From assembly GCA_044375555.1 (NCBI GenBank), contig JBILML010000008.1:1-64000 (forward strand): 64,000 nt of DNA, in the 5' to 3' direction. This stretch comes from UBA967 sp044375555 (lineage in GTDB: Bacteria > Verrucomicrobiota > Verrucomicrobiia > Chthoniobacterales > Terrimicrobiaceae). Both the position numbers and the translations under genes were made by a program. The notes under the pieces are model-generated. The model saw nothing but the letters and a program-made list of their open reading frames with translations. It made no database searches and had not been told where the DNA came from. This document shows, piece by piece, positions 25,411 to 33,533 of this stretch (its first letter is position 1; each line of letters opens with the position of its first letter).

Positions 25411-25427
25411 TAATTCAATTTCTTAAA

Positions 25428-26675
25428 ATGGACCTTCTTCGCTTCGCCACCGCTGGTTCCGTCGATGACGGCAAATCCACTCTCATCGGCCGTCTGCTTT
25501 ACGATTCCAAAAGCATTTTCGAAGACCAACTCCTCGCCATGGAGGAAAGCTCCCGCCGTCGCGGCGATGCCGTGGTCAACCTCGCGCTCCTCACCGACGG
25601 CCTCAAGGCCGAGCGCGAGCAGGGCATCACGATCGATGTCGCCTACCGCTACTTCGCCACGCCGCGCCGGAAATTCATCATCGCCGACACGCCGGGCCAC
25701 ATTCAATACACGCGGAACATGGTCACCGGCGCCTCAACCGCCGACCTCGCCATCATCCTTGTGGATGCCCGCAAAGGCGTGATCGAGCAAACCAAGCGCC
25801 ATGCGTTCGTTTCGAATCTTCTTCGCATTCGGCACCTCGTCCTCGCGGTCAACAAAATGGACCTCGTGGATTACAGCGAGACTGTTTTCAACGACATCGT
25901 TTCGAGTTTTTACGACTTCGCCTCCCGCCTCGATGATGTCGCCGACATCACGCCGATCCCGCTCTCCGCGCTGAATGGCGACAATGTCGTCGAGAAATCC
26001 GACAAGATGCCTTGGTATCAAGGCTCCTCGCTTCTTTACCACTTGGAGACCGTCTACACCGGCGGCACCGCGAACCATGTCGATGCTCGTTTCCCGGTCC
26101 AGTGGATCATCCGCCCGCTCTCGCAGGAACATCACGATTTTCGCGGCTACGCTGGCCGCGTCGCCGGCGGAGTGTTCAAGCCCGGTGACGCCGTGAGCGT
26201 GCTCCCAAGCGGCTTCTCGACCAAAATCAAAAAAATCCACCTCCCCGGCGGCGAGGAGATTGGCGAGGCCTTCCCGCCCCAATCGGTCGTCATGACCCTC
26301 GAGGACGAGATCGATATTTCCCGTGGCGACATGATCGTCAAAGCCAACAACCCGCCCAAATCCTCGCAGGATGTCGAGGCGATGGTGTGCTGGTTTTCCC
26401 AAAAGCCCATGGAGCAGCGCGGCAAATATCTGCTCCGCCAAACCAGCCGCGAGACCAAGGCGATCGTGCAGGAATTGCGCTACCAGGTGGACATCGAGAC
26501 GCTTCACAAAAAAGAAGGCGTCCCCGTGCTCGGCATGAATGACATCGGTCGCATCAGCCTCCGCACGGCGAATCCGCTGTTCCACGACAGCTACCGCCGC
26601 AACCGCCTCACCGGGTCGTTCATTCTCGTTGACCCCGGCACGCACGAGACGGTCGCCGCCGGCATGATCGTTTAA
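25428..26675 (+). CDS. cysN: Sulfate adenylyltransferase subunit 1 (GTPase)
   Basis: CysN is an EF-Tu-like GTPase that couples GTP hydrolysis to APS formation by CysD. The 415-residue protein shows the P-loop GSVDDGKSTLIGRLLYD, switch I around EREQGITIDVAYRYF, DTPGHIQYTRNM, NKMDL and two beta-barrel domains. The length shows a stand-alone CysN, not fused to the CysC kinase, consistent with the separate cysC upstream. Confidence 0.97.
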   Translation: MDLLRFATAGSVDDGKSTLIGRLLYDSKSIFEDQLLAMEESSRRRGDAVVNLALLTDGLKAEREQGITIDVAYRYFATPRRKFIIADTPGHIQYTRNMVTGASTADLAIILVDARKGVIEQTKRHAFVSNLLRIRHLVLAVNKMDLVDYSETVFNDIVSSFYDFASRLDDVADITPIPLSALNGDNVVEKSDKMPWYQGSSLLYHLETVYTGGTANHVDARFPVQWIIRPLSQEHHDFRGYAGRVAGGVFKPGDAVSVLPSGFSTKIKKIHLPGGEEIGEAFPPQSVVMTLEDEIDISRGDMIVKANNPPKSSQDVEAMVCWFSQKPMEQRGKYLLRQTSRETKAIVQELRYQVDIETLHKKEGVPVLGMNDIGRISLRTANPLFHDSYRRNRLTGSFILVDPGTHETVAAGMIV

Positions 26676-26738
26676 TCGGAACTTTCCGATTTACCGGTTG
26701 CAATTCGGGTGCGGTCTTCTCAATCTCGCAGAGATTTT

Positions 26739-27701
26739 ATGAGCCAAACCAATTCACTCGACCAACTCAAGCAGTTCACCACCGTCGTCGCCGACACGGG
26801 AGACTTTGAAAGCATCCGCGCCTACGCGCCGCAGGATGCCACGACCAATCCCACGCTGATTTTCAAGGCCGTCCAGCAGGCCGAATACAAGCCGCTCCTC
26901 GCGAAAGCCGTCGCTGACAACCGCTCCAGCTCACTCACCGGCGCCGCGCTGCACCGCAAGGTCATCGACGACCTCCTCGTCGCCTTCGGCCGCGAAATCC
27001 TCTCGATCGTCCCCGGCCGTGTTTCCACCGAGGTCGATGCCCGCCTTTCCTTCGATGTCGAAGCCACCGTCGAGAAGGCGCGCTACCTCATCGGTCTCTA
27101 CGAAAAACTCGGCACCCCGCGCGAGCGCATCCTCATTAAGATCGCCTCGACCTGGGAAGGCGCGCAGGCCGCAGCCATCTGCCAAAAAGAAGGAATCAAC
27201 TGCAACCTCACGCTCCTTTTTTCGATGCCCCAGGCGATTGCTTGCGCCGAGGCGGGCGTGCGGCTCATCTCGCCCTTCGTCGGCCGCATTTACGACTACT
27301 ACAAGGCCAAGACCGGAAAAGAATACCAAGGCGCCGAGGATCCCGGCGTGGAGTCGGTGAATGGCATTTTCAACTATTACAAAAAATTTGGCCACCACAC
27401 ACAGGTGATGGGCGCCAGCTTCCGCAACACCGGCCAAATCCGCGAACTCGCCGGCTGCGACCTCCTCACCATCGCGCCCGAGTTGCTCAAGGAACTTCAG
27501 GAATCCACTCAGCCAATCGTCAAAAAACTCGACGCCGCCGAGGCTGCCAAAGCGAACATCGAAAAAATCGCGATGGATGAAAAAACCTTCCGCTGGATGC
27601 TCAACGAAGACGCCATGGCGACCGACAAGCTCGCCGAAGGAATCAGGAAATTTGCGGCTGACATCGTTTCTCTTGAACAAATCATCGCCAAGAGTTTCTA
27701 A
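26739..27701 (+). CDS. tal: Transaldolase
   Basis: This pentose-phosphate enzyme transfers a dihydroxyacetone unit between sugar phosphates through a Schiff base. From ATG 26739 the protein has 320 residues of the classical TalB type: TTVVADTGDFESI, DATTNPTLI, the Schiff-base Lys in ILIKIASTWEG, GINCNLTLLFS and SPFVGRIYDYY. A secreted LTxxQ-like protein follows after 5 nt, an odd partner. Confidence 0.96.
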   Translation: MSQTNSLDQLKQFTTVVADTGDFESIRAYAPQDATTNPTLIFKAVQQAEYKPLLAKAVADNRSSSLTGAALHRKVIDDLLVAFGREILSIVPGRVSTEVDARLSFDVEATVEKARYLIGLYEKLGTPRERILIKIASTWEGAQAAAICQKEGINCNLTLLFSMPQAIACAEAGVRLISPFVGRIYDYYKAKTGKEYQGAEDPGVESVNGIFNYYKKFGHHTQVMGASFRNTGQIRELAGCDLLTIAPELLKELQESTQPIVKKLDAAEAAKANIEKIAMDEKTFRWMLNEDAMATDKLAEGIRKFAADIVSLEQIIAKSF

Positions 27702-27706
27702 CCGGG

Positions 27707-28339
27707 ATGACATTTAAAAAATCACTCGCGGTCCTCGCGCTGGCCCTCGCCGCCGCTGTGGCTCCCCTCCAAGCCACCACCCGCGCCACCGATTACCCCG
27801 GTTCCGTTTCGATCCTGCTCGACCTCCCCGCCGTGCGCTCCGACCTCGGCCTCAGCTCGAAGCAGAAATCCCAACTCAAAACGATCCGCAAGGAACTCGC
27901 CGCAAAAACCAAGGCGATCCTTCAGAAAACCAAGTCGCCGCAATCCTCGGTTTTGACGACCGACCAGCGGCTCTTCGGGATGATCGACCTCAACAACGCC
28001 GAGGCCCTAGCCGTTCTCACGCCGGATCAGTTGAACCGCTTCCACGAAATCCAGAACCGGATGCTCGGCTACACGATGGTCTTTGCGCCGAAAGTCCAGA
28101 AACAGCTCCGTCTTTCCAAATCGCAGATCGGGAAAATCGAGAAAATCCGCGTCCGTGGTCTTGAGTTCGTCGCTCAAGCAAACCGCTCCTTCGAGGAGGG
28201 AACGATGAACCACGACAAGCGCCTCGAAGTCCTACGCGACTACCGCATCGACCAATCCTCCGAGATCAAAAAAATCCTCACCCCCGCCCAAACCGAATCT
28301 TTCGCCAAACTCTGCGGCAAGCCGGTCAAAGGCAGCTGA
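27707..28339 (+). CDS. Secreted Spy/CpxP-like protein of unknown function
   Basis: The 210-residue protein has a signal peptide (KKSLAVLALALAAAVAPLQA). The mature part holds at least four helical repeats of the pattern L-x-L-[ST]-x-x-Q: LGLSSKQKSQLKTI, LTPDQLNRFHEI, LRLSKSQIGKIEKI and LTPAQTESF. This resembles the LTxxQ motif of Spy/CpxP periplasmic chaperone-like proteins. It follows tal by 5 nt. Role inferred only from the motif. The 224-nt gap after it holds three AGTAAGA repeats and no clear gene. Confidence 0.65.
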   Translation: MTFKKSLAVLALALAAAVAPLQATTRATDYPGSVSILLDLPAVRSDLGLSSKQKSQLKTIRKELAAKTKAILQKTKSPQSSVLTTDQRLFGMIDLNNAEALAVLTPDQLNRFHEIQNRMLGYTMVFAPKVQKQLRLSKSQIGKIEKIRVRGLEFVAQANRSFEEGTMNHDKRLEVLRDYRIDQSSEIKKILTPAQTESFAKLCGKPVKGS

Positions 28340-28563
28340 GTAAGAAGTTAGTAAGAACCGAGGCGGCGACGAGAGCAGCCTCTCAAAGTGCCGGAATTAA
28401 GGCAGACTTTTAGTAAGATTCGGGAGAAGGGGGCTCTTAAGTTGAGGGTCCCCCAAATTTACGACAAGGCATTACCGCCGCCTCCGTTTCCTCCATTGGT
28501 GCTGGATTGCTAGTCCTGCCGCGAGGTTTCTTTTTTCTCGGGGCGGGTGTAGGGTCGTTGGAT

Positions 28564-28959
28564 ATGAAAAAAATGTGGATTCCTTTTTTGGTGGCGGGCG
28601 TGGTGGGTTTTGTGATGCTGCGGTCGTCATTTGCGGGTCCGAAAATCACGCCGGCGGAGGCGATGGAGAAGGTGGGGGCGGGCACGGCAGTCTTGATCGA
28701 TGTGCGTGAACCCGGGGAGTGGAGTGGGGGAGTGGTGGAGGGGGCGATATTGCTGCCGCTGAGCGATCTGCAGGGAGATCGAGTGATGTGGACAAAACCT
28801 TTGGCGGATGCGCAGGGGCGGGAGTTGGTCGTGTATTGCCGGTCGGGTAAACGCTCAGGAATCGTGGCGGGGATTTTGGAGAAGGAGGGGTGGACGGTAT
28901 GGAATGCGGGGGGATTTTCCGCGTGGGTGAGTGACGGGCAGAAGGTGAAGAAGCCGTAA
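28564..28959 (+). CDS. Membrane-anchored or exported rhodanese-like protein
   Basis: The 131-residue protein has an N-terminal hydrophobic segment (MWIPFLVAGVVGFVML) and then one rhodanese domain: ITPAEAMEKV, VLIDVREPGEW, and the active-site loop VVYCRSGKRSG with the catalytic Cys. Rhodaneses transfer sulfane sulfur. The start at 28564 gives the clean signal or anchor; the frame is open further up. Location on the outer face of the inner membrane is inferred. Confidence 0.85.
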   Translation: MKKMWIPFLVAGVVGFVMLRSSFAGPKITPAEAMEKVGAGTAVLIDVREPGEWSGGVVEGAILLPLSDLQGDRVMWTKPLADAQGRELVVYCRSGKRSGIVAGILEKEGWTVWNAGGFSAWVSDGQKVKKP

Positions 28960-28980
28960 GGGCTGAGGAGGGGCTCCGAC

Positions 28981-29700
28981 AGCGCGGCGTGGCAGAATCC
29001 TGGGTGATTCTAAAATACCCTCCTCCGCGTCCCGGCGCCTCTGCGGGAGGATTTGGGTTGGGGGGGGACGGCGCATTCGCGCCTGAGTCTTGGGTCCGCT
29101 CGGCGAGCCGCCCCTACCCATTTTTTCGATTCGCGAGGATTCGTCATTAGCGGGCCTGTCTGAAACGGCAGAGGACTGCCATTTCTACAACGGATTTTCT
29201 TTGTGGCTTCGTGCCTTCGTGTGAGTCGCTTGGTTTACTCGTATCCCAAAATACCCTCCTCCGTGTCCCGGCGCCTCTGCGGGAGGATTTGGGTTGGGGG
29301 AGACGGCGCGTTCGCGCCTGAGGCTTGGGTCCGCTCGGCGAGCCGCCCCTACCCATTTTTTTCGATTTGCGTGATTGGAGGATCGCTCTGAAACGGCAGA
29401 GGACTGCCATATCTACAACGGATTTTTTTCGTGGCTTCGTGCCTTCGTGTGAGTCGCTTGGTTTACTCGTATCTCAGCGCAGCGTGGCAGAATCCCGAGT
29501 ATTCCCAAAATACCCTCCTCCGCGTCCCGGCGCCTCTGCGGGAGGATTTGGGTTGGGGGAGACGGCGCGTTCGCGCCTGAGGCTTGGGTCCGCTCGGCGA
29601 GCCGCCCCTACCCATTTTTTCGATTCGCGTGGATTCGCGTGGATTCGCGGGTCTGTCTGAAACGGCAGAGGACTGCCGTTACCACAACGGATTTTCTTGG
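28981..29700. repeat. Three diverged tandem copies of a noncoding repeat unit
   Basis: The same block, starting AAAATACCCTCCTCC, begins at 29012, 29248 and 29507 (periods 236 and 259). Each contains a CCTCCGC...GCGGGAGG inverted pair, the phrase GGGTCCGCTCGGCGAGCCGC, a GGCAG-AGGA-CTGCC hairpin and ACAACGGATTTT. The first and third copies share a preceding GTGGCAGAATCC segment (28990 and 29484). Short open frames here run in several frames and none looks like a gene. It fills the stretch between the rhodanese and the transporter gene. Confidence 0.85.
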
Positions 29701-29757
29701 TCGCATGGCGCGGGGTGTTTGTTTGCAGTGGCGGGGAGGGTTTGGTTTTCTCTGCGG

Positions 29758-30678
29758 ATGCGAGGTTTTCCTGCCCAAGCGGCGAATGCGTTTCCCCTCT
29801 GGCTTCTGGTTTTCAGCGGGCTGGCGATGTGGCGTCCCGGATTGTTCACTTGGTTTGGCGGGGAGTGGATCGTGTGGGCGCTGACCTTTGTGATGCTGGG
29901 GATGGGAGTGACTCTGGATGGCGGGGCGTTTCGCGAGGTGGCGCGGGATTGGCGGGCGGTGGTGCTCGGATTTTTCGCCCAATACATCGTGATGCCGGCG
30001 TCCGGTTGGGGGGTGGCGAAGGTGATGGATTTGCCACCGGATTTTGCGGTGGGGTTGATTCTTGTGGCCTGTTGCCCGGGTGGCACGGCCTCGAATGTGG
30101 TGACCTACATCGCGCGGGCGAATGTGGCGCTGTCGGTGGTGATGACGACTTGCTCCACGCTCGCGGCGGTGGCGGTGACGCCTTGGCTCACGCACCAACT
30201 CGCCGGCGCGTATCTCGAGGTGGATGGCTGGGGGATGTTTGTCACGACGCTGCAAGTCGTGGTGGCGCCGGTGGTGATCGGGGTGTTTCTGCACCACAAG
30301 TTTCCCGGTTTACACAAGCCGATTGCGGAGTTCGGGCCGTTGGTTTCGGTTCTGCTGATTTGCATGATCTGCGCGAGCATCATTGGGAACAGCCGCGATG
30401 CGATTTGGGAAAATGGCGGCAAACTTTTGCTGGCGGTGGCGATGGTTCATTCGCTTGGCTTCCTGCTTGGCTGGTTGGCGGCGAAGGTTTTTGGATTCGC
30501 CAAGCCCGAGGCGCGGGCGATCTCGATCGAGGTGGGGATGCAAAATTCCGGTCTCGCAGCGGTGCTGGCGAAAACCCACTTCGCAGCCAATCCCCTCACT
30601 GCGGTGCCGGCGGCGATTTCCAGCGTGACGCACAGTTTGATCGGCAGCCTTCTGGCCGCCATCTGGCGCAGAAATTAA
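29758..30678 (+). CDS. Bile acid:sodium symporter (BASS) family transporter
   Basis: From ATG 29758 the protein has 306 residues and about nine to ten membrane helices. The family signatures are LTFVMLGMGVTLDGGAF near the start, then CCPGGTASNVVTYIARANVALSV, the crossover region that binds Na+, and IEVGMQNSGLA later. BASS members carry bile acids, pyruvate, pantothenate or other organic anions; the substrate is unknown here. Upstream in-frame codons belong to the repeat region and are not counted. Confidence 0.9.
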   Translation: MRGFPAQAANAFPLWLLVFSGLAMWRPGLFTWFGGEWIVWALTFVMLGMGVTLDGGAFREVARDWRAVVLGFFAQYIVMPASGWGVAKVMDLPPDFAVGLILVACCPGGTASNVVTYIARANVALSVVMTTCSTLAAVAVTPWLTHQLAGAYLEVDGWGMFVTTLQVVVAPVVIGVFLHHKFPGLHKPIAEFGPLVSVLLICMICASIIGNSRDAIWENGGKLLLAVAMVHSLGFLLGWLAAKVFGFAKPEARAISIEVGMQNSGLAAVLAKTHFAANPLTAVPAAISSVTHSLIGSLLAAIWRRN

Positions 30679-30684
30679 AACCCG

Positions 30685-31710
30685 CTATTCGGCGGCGGGG
30701 GCGACCGCCTCGGCGTGAAGCGGGGAGGCGTTGGCATTCGGGTGGAGCGCGGGGCTCACGGCGATATCCATTTTCTCTCCGTTGCGGACGATTTGGATTT
30801 GGGCATCCTGGCCGGCGGTGAGGTAGTAGGCGGCATCGACGAGGTCTTGGATCGAGGCGACTTTGTTGTTGTCGATGCCGAGCAGCATGTCGCCTTTGAG
30901 GAGGCCTGATTTGGCAGCGGGCGTCTCGGGTTTCATGTCCACCACGCGGGCCACCGAGCCTTCGATTTGATTCGGGGCATCCTCGACTTCCACGCCGACC
31001 CAGCCGGGGCGGAGTTCGCCGAAGCGGGTGATATCGGAGCGGACTTTCTCGGCCGCGCGAATGGGGAGGATGTGGCAGGAGGATCCCTCGCCGATGCGCG
31101 CGGCGACGATCCCGATGACATCGCCGTGCATGTTCAAAACAGGGGCGCCGCCGTAGCCGGGTTGGACGGGCATGTTCATGCGCAGGTGGGAGGTCGAAAA
31201 TTGTTTGCCGTTCTGGTGGAAGTCCCGGCCGGCGACGAGGCCGATGGTGGGGCTGACTTCGCGCTCACCGGGAAAGCCGATCGCCAGCACGGGGTGAGAA
31301 ACACAGACGGCATCCGAGTTTCCCAGCGGAATGAATGGGCTGAGGCAATCGGTTTTTAAAAGGGCGATTCCCGAGCGGGTGTCGCTGGCCACGACCTTGG
31401 CGGGGAGGGAGCGTCCGCCGAAATTCACGGTCACATCCTCGGCTTTGAGGACGACTCCAGCGTGGGTGTAGACCGTTCCGGCGGCATCGACAAAAAACCC
31501 GCTACCGAGGCGGACACCCATCGAGTCGCTGGCACGCACGCGGACGACGGCTTGGCTGTGTTGCTGGAAGAGACGCTGAATTTCGCAGTTGATTTGATCG
31601 CCCAGCGGGGAGGATTTGGCGGGCTGGAGGCACGCGAGAAAAGCCATCGCGATCAAGGCGACGGGGATGACGCGGGCGGCGGAGATTTTAGAAACTCCGG
31701 CGGGATGCAT
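30685..31710 (-). CDS. HtrA/DegP-like protein lacking the catalytic triad
   Basis: The 341-residue protein has a signal peptide (VIPVALIAMAFLACLQPA), a trypsin-like domain (about 50-235) and one PDZ domain (about 240-330, PGWVGVEV and AAKSGLLKGDMLLGI). Aligned with DegP, the His of TNNHVV is Gly (THAGVV), the Asp of RSDIAL is Gly (RSGIAL), and the Ser of GNSGGA is Gly (GYGGAP). It therefore should not be a protease but may still bind peptides. It is last in a sigma/anti-sigma operon and overlaps the anti-sigma gene by 23 nt, the position of MucD/DegP in rpoE loci. Confidence 0.88.
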   Translation of the reverse strand: MHPAGVSKISAARVIPVALIAMAFLACLQPAKSSPLGDQINCEIQRLFQQHSQAVVRVRASDSMGVRLGSGFFVDAAGTVYTHAGVVLKAEDVTVNFGGRSLPAKVVASDTRSGIALLKTDCLSPFIPLGNSDAVCVSHPVLAIGFPGEREVSPTIGLVAGRDFHQNGKQFSTSHLRMNMPVQPGYGGAPVLNMHGDVIGIVAARIGEGSSCHILPIRAAEKVRSDITRFGELRPGWVGVEVEDAPNQIEGSVARVVDMKPETPAAKSGLLKGDMLLGIDNNKVASIQDLVDAAYYLTAGQDAQIQIVRNGEKMDIAVSPALHPNANASPLHAEAVAPAAE

Positions 31711-32104
31711 AGGTCACGACTTCGGCCGGGAGGACATATTGGACGGCGGGGGAGGATTTGGTGGATTGGGAGGGAGAACTTGGGGCGGGGGCTTGCTGGG
31801 CAATTGTGGGCCTGGAGGGAGTCAGACCTTCCGTCTCGGAGTCCGACCAGGTGAGGACCGATCCTGTGGCGATGACGGCGACGGCGAACGAGCCTGCCAT
31901 GGCCAATCGCGGCATGCTCGGTGGCGTGAGGAATCGACAGAGGCGGTCCCAGGCGATTTGAAAAAACGGGCGGTGAATGACCTCGGCGCGCTGGCGGAGT
32001 TGGAACTCGGCGAGGAAATTTTCGAAGTATTCCGCCGGGGGTTGCTCGTAGCGTTTTAGCCGAAGAAGTTTGGAGATGTCGTTGTTATCCATGTCAGGAC
32101 TCAT
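31688..32104 (-). CDS. Putative anti-sigma factor (single-pass membrane protein)
   Basis: The 138-residue protein has a cytoplasmic N-terminal part (LLRLKRYEQPPAEYFENFLAE), one membrane helix (about LAMAGSFAVAVIATGSVL) and a Ser/Pro-rich periplasmic tail. The topology is that of an RseA-like anti-sigma, although no zinc-binding ZAS motif is visible. Its ATG overlaps the stop of the sigma gene (ATGA) and its end overlaps the HtrA-like gene. Function is inferred from operon order and topology. Confidence 0.65.
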   Translation of the reverse strand: MSPDMDNNDISKLLRLKRYEQPPAEYFENFLAEFQLRQRAEVIHRPFFQIAWDRLCRFLTPPSMPRLAMAGSFAVAVIATGSVLTWSDSETEGLTPSRPTIAQQAPAPSSPSQSTKSSPAVQYVLPAEVVTYASRRSF

Positions 32105-32685
32105 TGTTTGATAAACTCTTGAAGGTGGGTTTGCAACTGCTTGTGTGCATAAAACAAACGAGATCTCACCGTGCCCTCTGAGATTTTCAGGATTTTCGCG
32201 ATCTCCGCGTGGGGCATTCCCTGAATATCGAACATCGTGACGACGGCTCTGTGTTCATGGGACAGCTTCAACATGGATTCGTTCAGTTTTTTTTGAAGTT
32301 CCCCGAGATTTGCGGAGTGGCTGGGGTCGCCGTTGCTCGTGGCCGCGATGAAGTCGGGGTCGTTGAGGATGCCGTTGTCGACATCGTCCAAGCTCATGGT
32401 TTTTCGCCGATTGCGCTTTTTCAGGAAATTGATCGTCATGTTCACGGCGATCGTGTGCATCCAGGTGTAGAAGCTGGATTTTCCCTGAAATCCCCGGATC
32501 GAGCGGTAGGCCTTGGCGAAAACCTCCTGCAAGAGGTCATTCGTGTCCTCGTGGCTGGCGGTCATGTTGTAGATCAATCCGTAAAGCCTCGGGCTGAAGC
32601 GGACGACCAGCTCGTCAAACGCCCGTGCGTCGCCCGCTTGGGTGCGTTCCACGAGTTGATTGTCGGACGGGTCGAGTGTTTCCAT
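32101..32685 (-). CDS. RpoE-like ECF sigma factor
   Basis: The 194-residue protein has ECF region 2 (ARAFDELVVRFSPRLYGLIYNM...DTNDLLQEVFAKAYRSIRGFQGKSSFYTWMHTIAVNM) and region 4 (LSHEHRAVVTMFDIQGMPHAEIAKILKISEGTVRSRLFYAHKQL). The motif FQGKSSFYTWMHTIA is typical of RpoE-type factors. It starts at ATG 32685; the longer open frame to 33426 is antisense to nothing useful and lacks homology. It precedes an anti-sigma and an HtrA-like gene, suggesting envelope-stress control. Confidence 0.93.
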   Translation of the reverse strand: METLDPSDNQLVERTQAGDARAFDELVVRFSPRLYGLIYNMTASHEDTNDLLQEVFAKAYRSIRGFQGKSSFYTWMHTIAVNMTINFLKKRNRRKTMSLDDVDNGILNDPDFIAATSNGDPSHSANLGELQKKLNESMLKLSHEHRAVVTMFDIQGMPHAEIAKILKISEGTVRSRLFYAHKQLQTHLQEFIKQ

Positions 32686-32756
32686 GACGGCGAGGGAGCG
32701 GACTTGTATCAAAGCCGAATGCCGTTTGCGGAGAAAAATCGTGCCGGGCGTCGAGG

Positions 32757-33527
32757 CTAAATTTCGGGGAGGGCGTGGAGGAGGAGCTCGACCATCTGGC
32801 CGGCAGCCTGGCGGCCGACTGCGGTGACATCCTCGTGCGCGAGTTCCGCGCTGGAGAGGCCGGCGCCCCAGTTTGTGAGGCAGGAAAATCCCGCAACCTC
32901 GATCCCGAGGAACCGCGCTTTGGTGGCCTCGTGAACGGTGGACATGCCTACCGCATCGGCGCCGATGGTTTGTGCCATGCGAATCTCGGCGGGTGTCTCG
33001 AACTGCGGCCCCTGCATCGCGACATAGACGCCCTCGTGGAGATTCACGCCGAGCGCTTTTGCGGAGCGGCGGAATATTTCGCGGATGCGCGGGCTGTAGA
33101 CATTCGTCATGTCGATGAAGTTCGGCCCGCCGCGCAGGGGGCTGTGGCCAGTGAGGTTGATGTGGTCGGAGATCGTCATCCAAGTGCCCGGCTCGAACGA
33201 GCGGTTCACCGTGCCGGCGGCGTTTGTGAGGAGGAGTTTTTTGATCCCCGCCGCGTGAATGAGGTCCACATGCCGCACGACCTCCTCCGCGCTCCAGCCT
33301 TCGTAAAGATGCACGCGGCCCTGCGCGACGAGCAGTGGTTTTCCGGCGAGTTCGGTGACGAGAAAACGCCCCGCGTGGCCGGGAACTCGCGAGGTCGGGA
33401 GGCCGTCGATTTGGTCGTAACTGCAAACGAAATGCTGCGGGAGACTTTCGGCAAATGGCCCAAGTCCCGAGCCAAGAACGATCGCTGTTTCAGCCCCACA
33501 TTCGAGAATTTCAGGAGGGATTTTCAT
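32757..33527 (-). CDS. punA: Purine nucleoside phosphorylase (trimeric class)
   Basis: The enzyme cleaves inosine or guanosine with phosphate to base and ribose-1-phosphate. The 256-residue protein shows IVLGSGLGPFAE (phosphate loop), VPGHAGRFLV, QGRVHLYEGW, LTNAAGTVNRSFEPG, the GPQFETPAE loop (usually GPxYETPAE) and GADAVGMSTVHEA. It follows the glycosyltransferase gene by 6 nt on the minus strand and precedes the sigma gene by 71 nt. MTA phosphorylase is the closest alternative, but the motifs favour PNP. Confidence 0.93.
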   Translation of the reverse strand: MKIPPEILECGAETAIVLGSGLGPFAESLPQHFVCSYDQIDGLPTSRVPGHAGRFLVTELAGKPLLVAQGRVHLYEGWSAEEVVRHVDLIHAAGIKKLLLTNAAGTVNRSFEPGTWMTISDHINLTGHSPLRGGPNFIDMTNVYSPRIREIFRRSAKALGVNLHEGVYVAMQGPQFETPAEIRMAQTIGADAVGMSTVHEATKARFLGIEVAGFSCLTNWGAGLSSAELAHEDVTAVGRQAAGQMVELLLHALPEI

Positions 33528-33533
33528 AGCCGA

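Noticed and set aside
29203..29660. Short open frames within the triple repeat
   Set aside because: The same repeat is read in different frames in different copies and the products have no conserved start or domain, so it is treated as noncoding.
28981..29700. CRISPR array
   Set aside because: The repeated blocks are about 240 nt with diverged content and no regular short repeat-spacer pattern. No cas gene is in the window.
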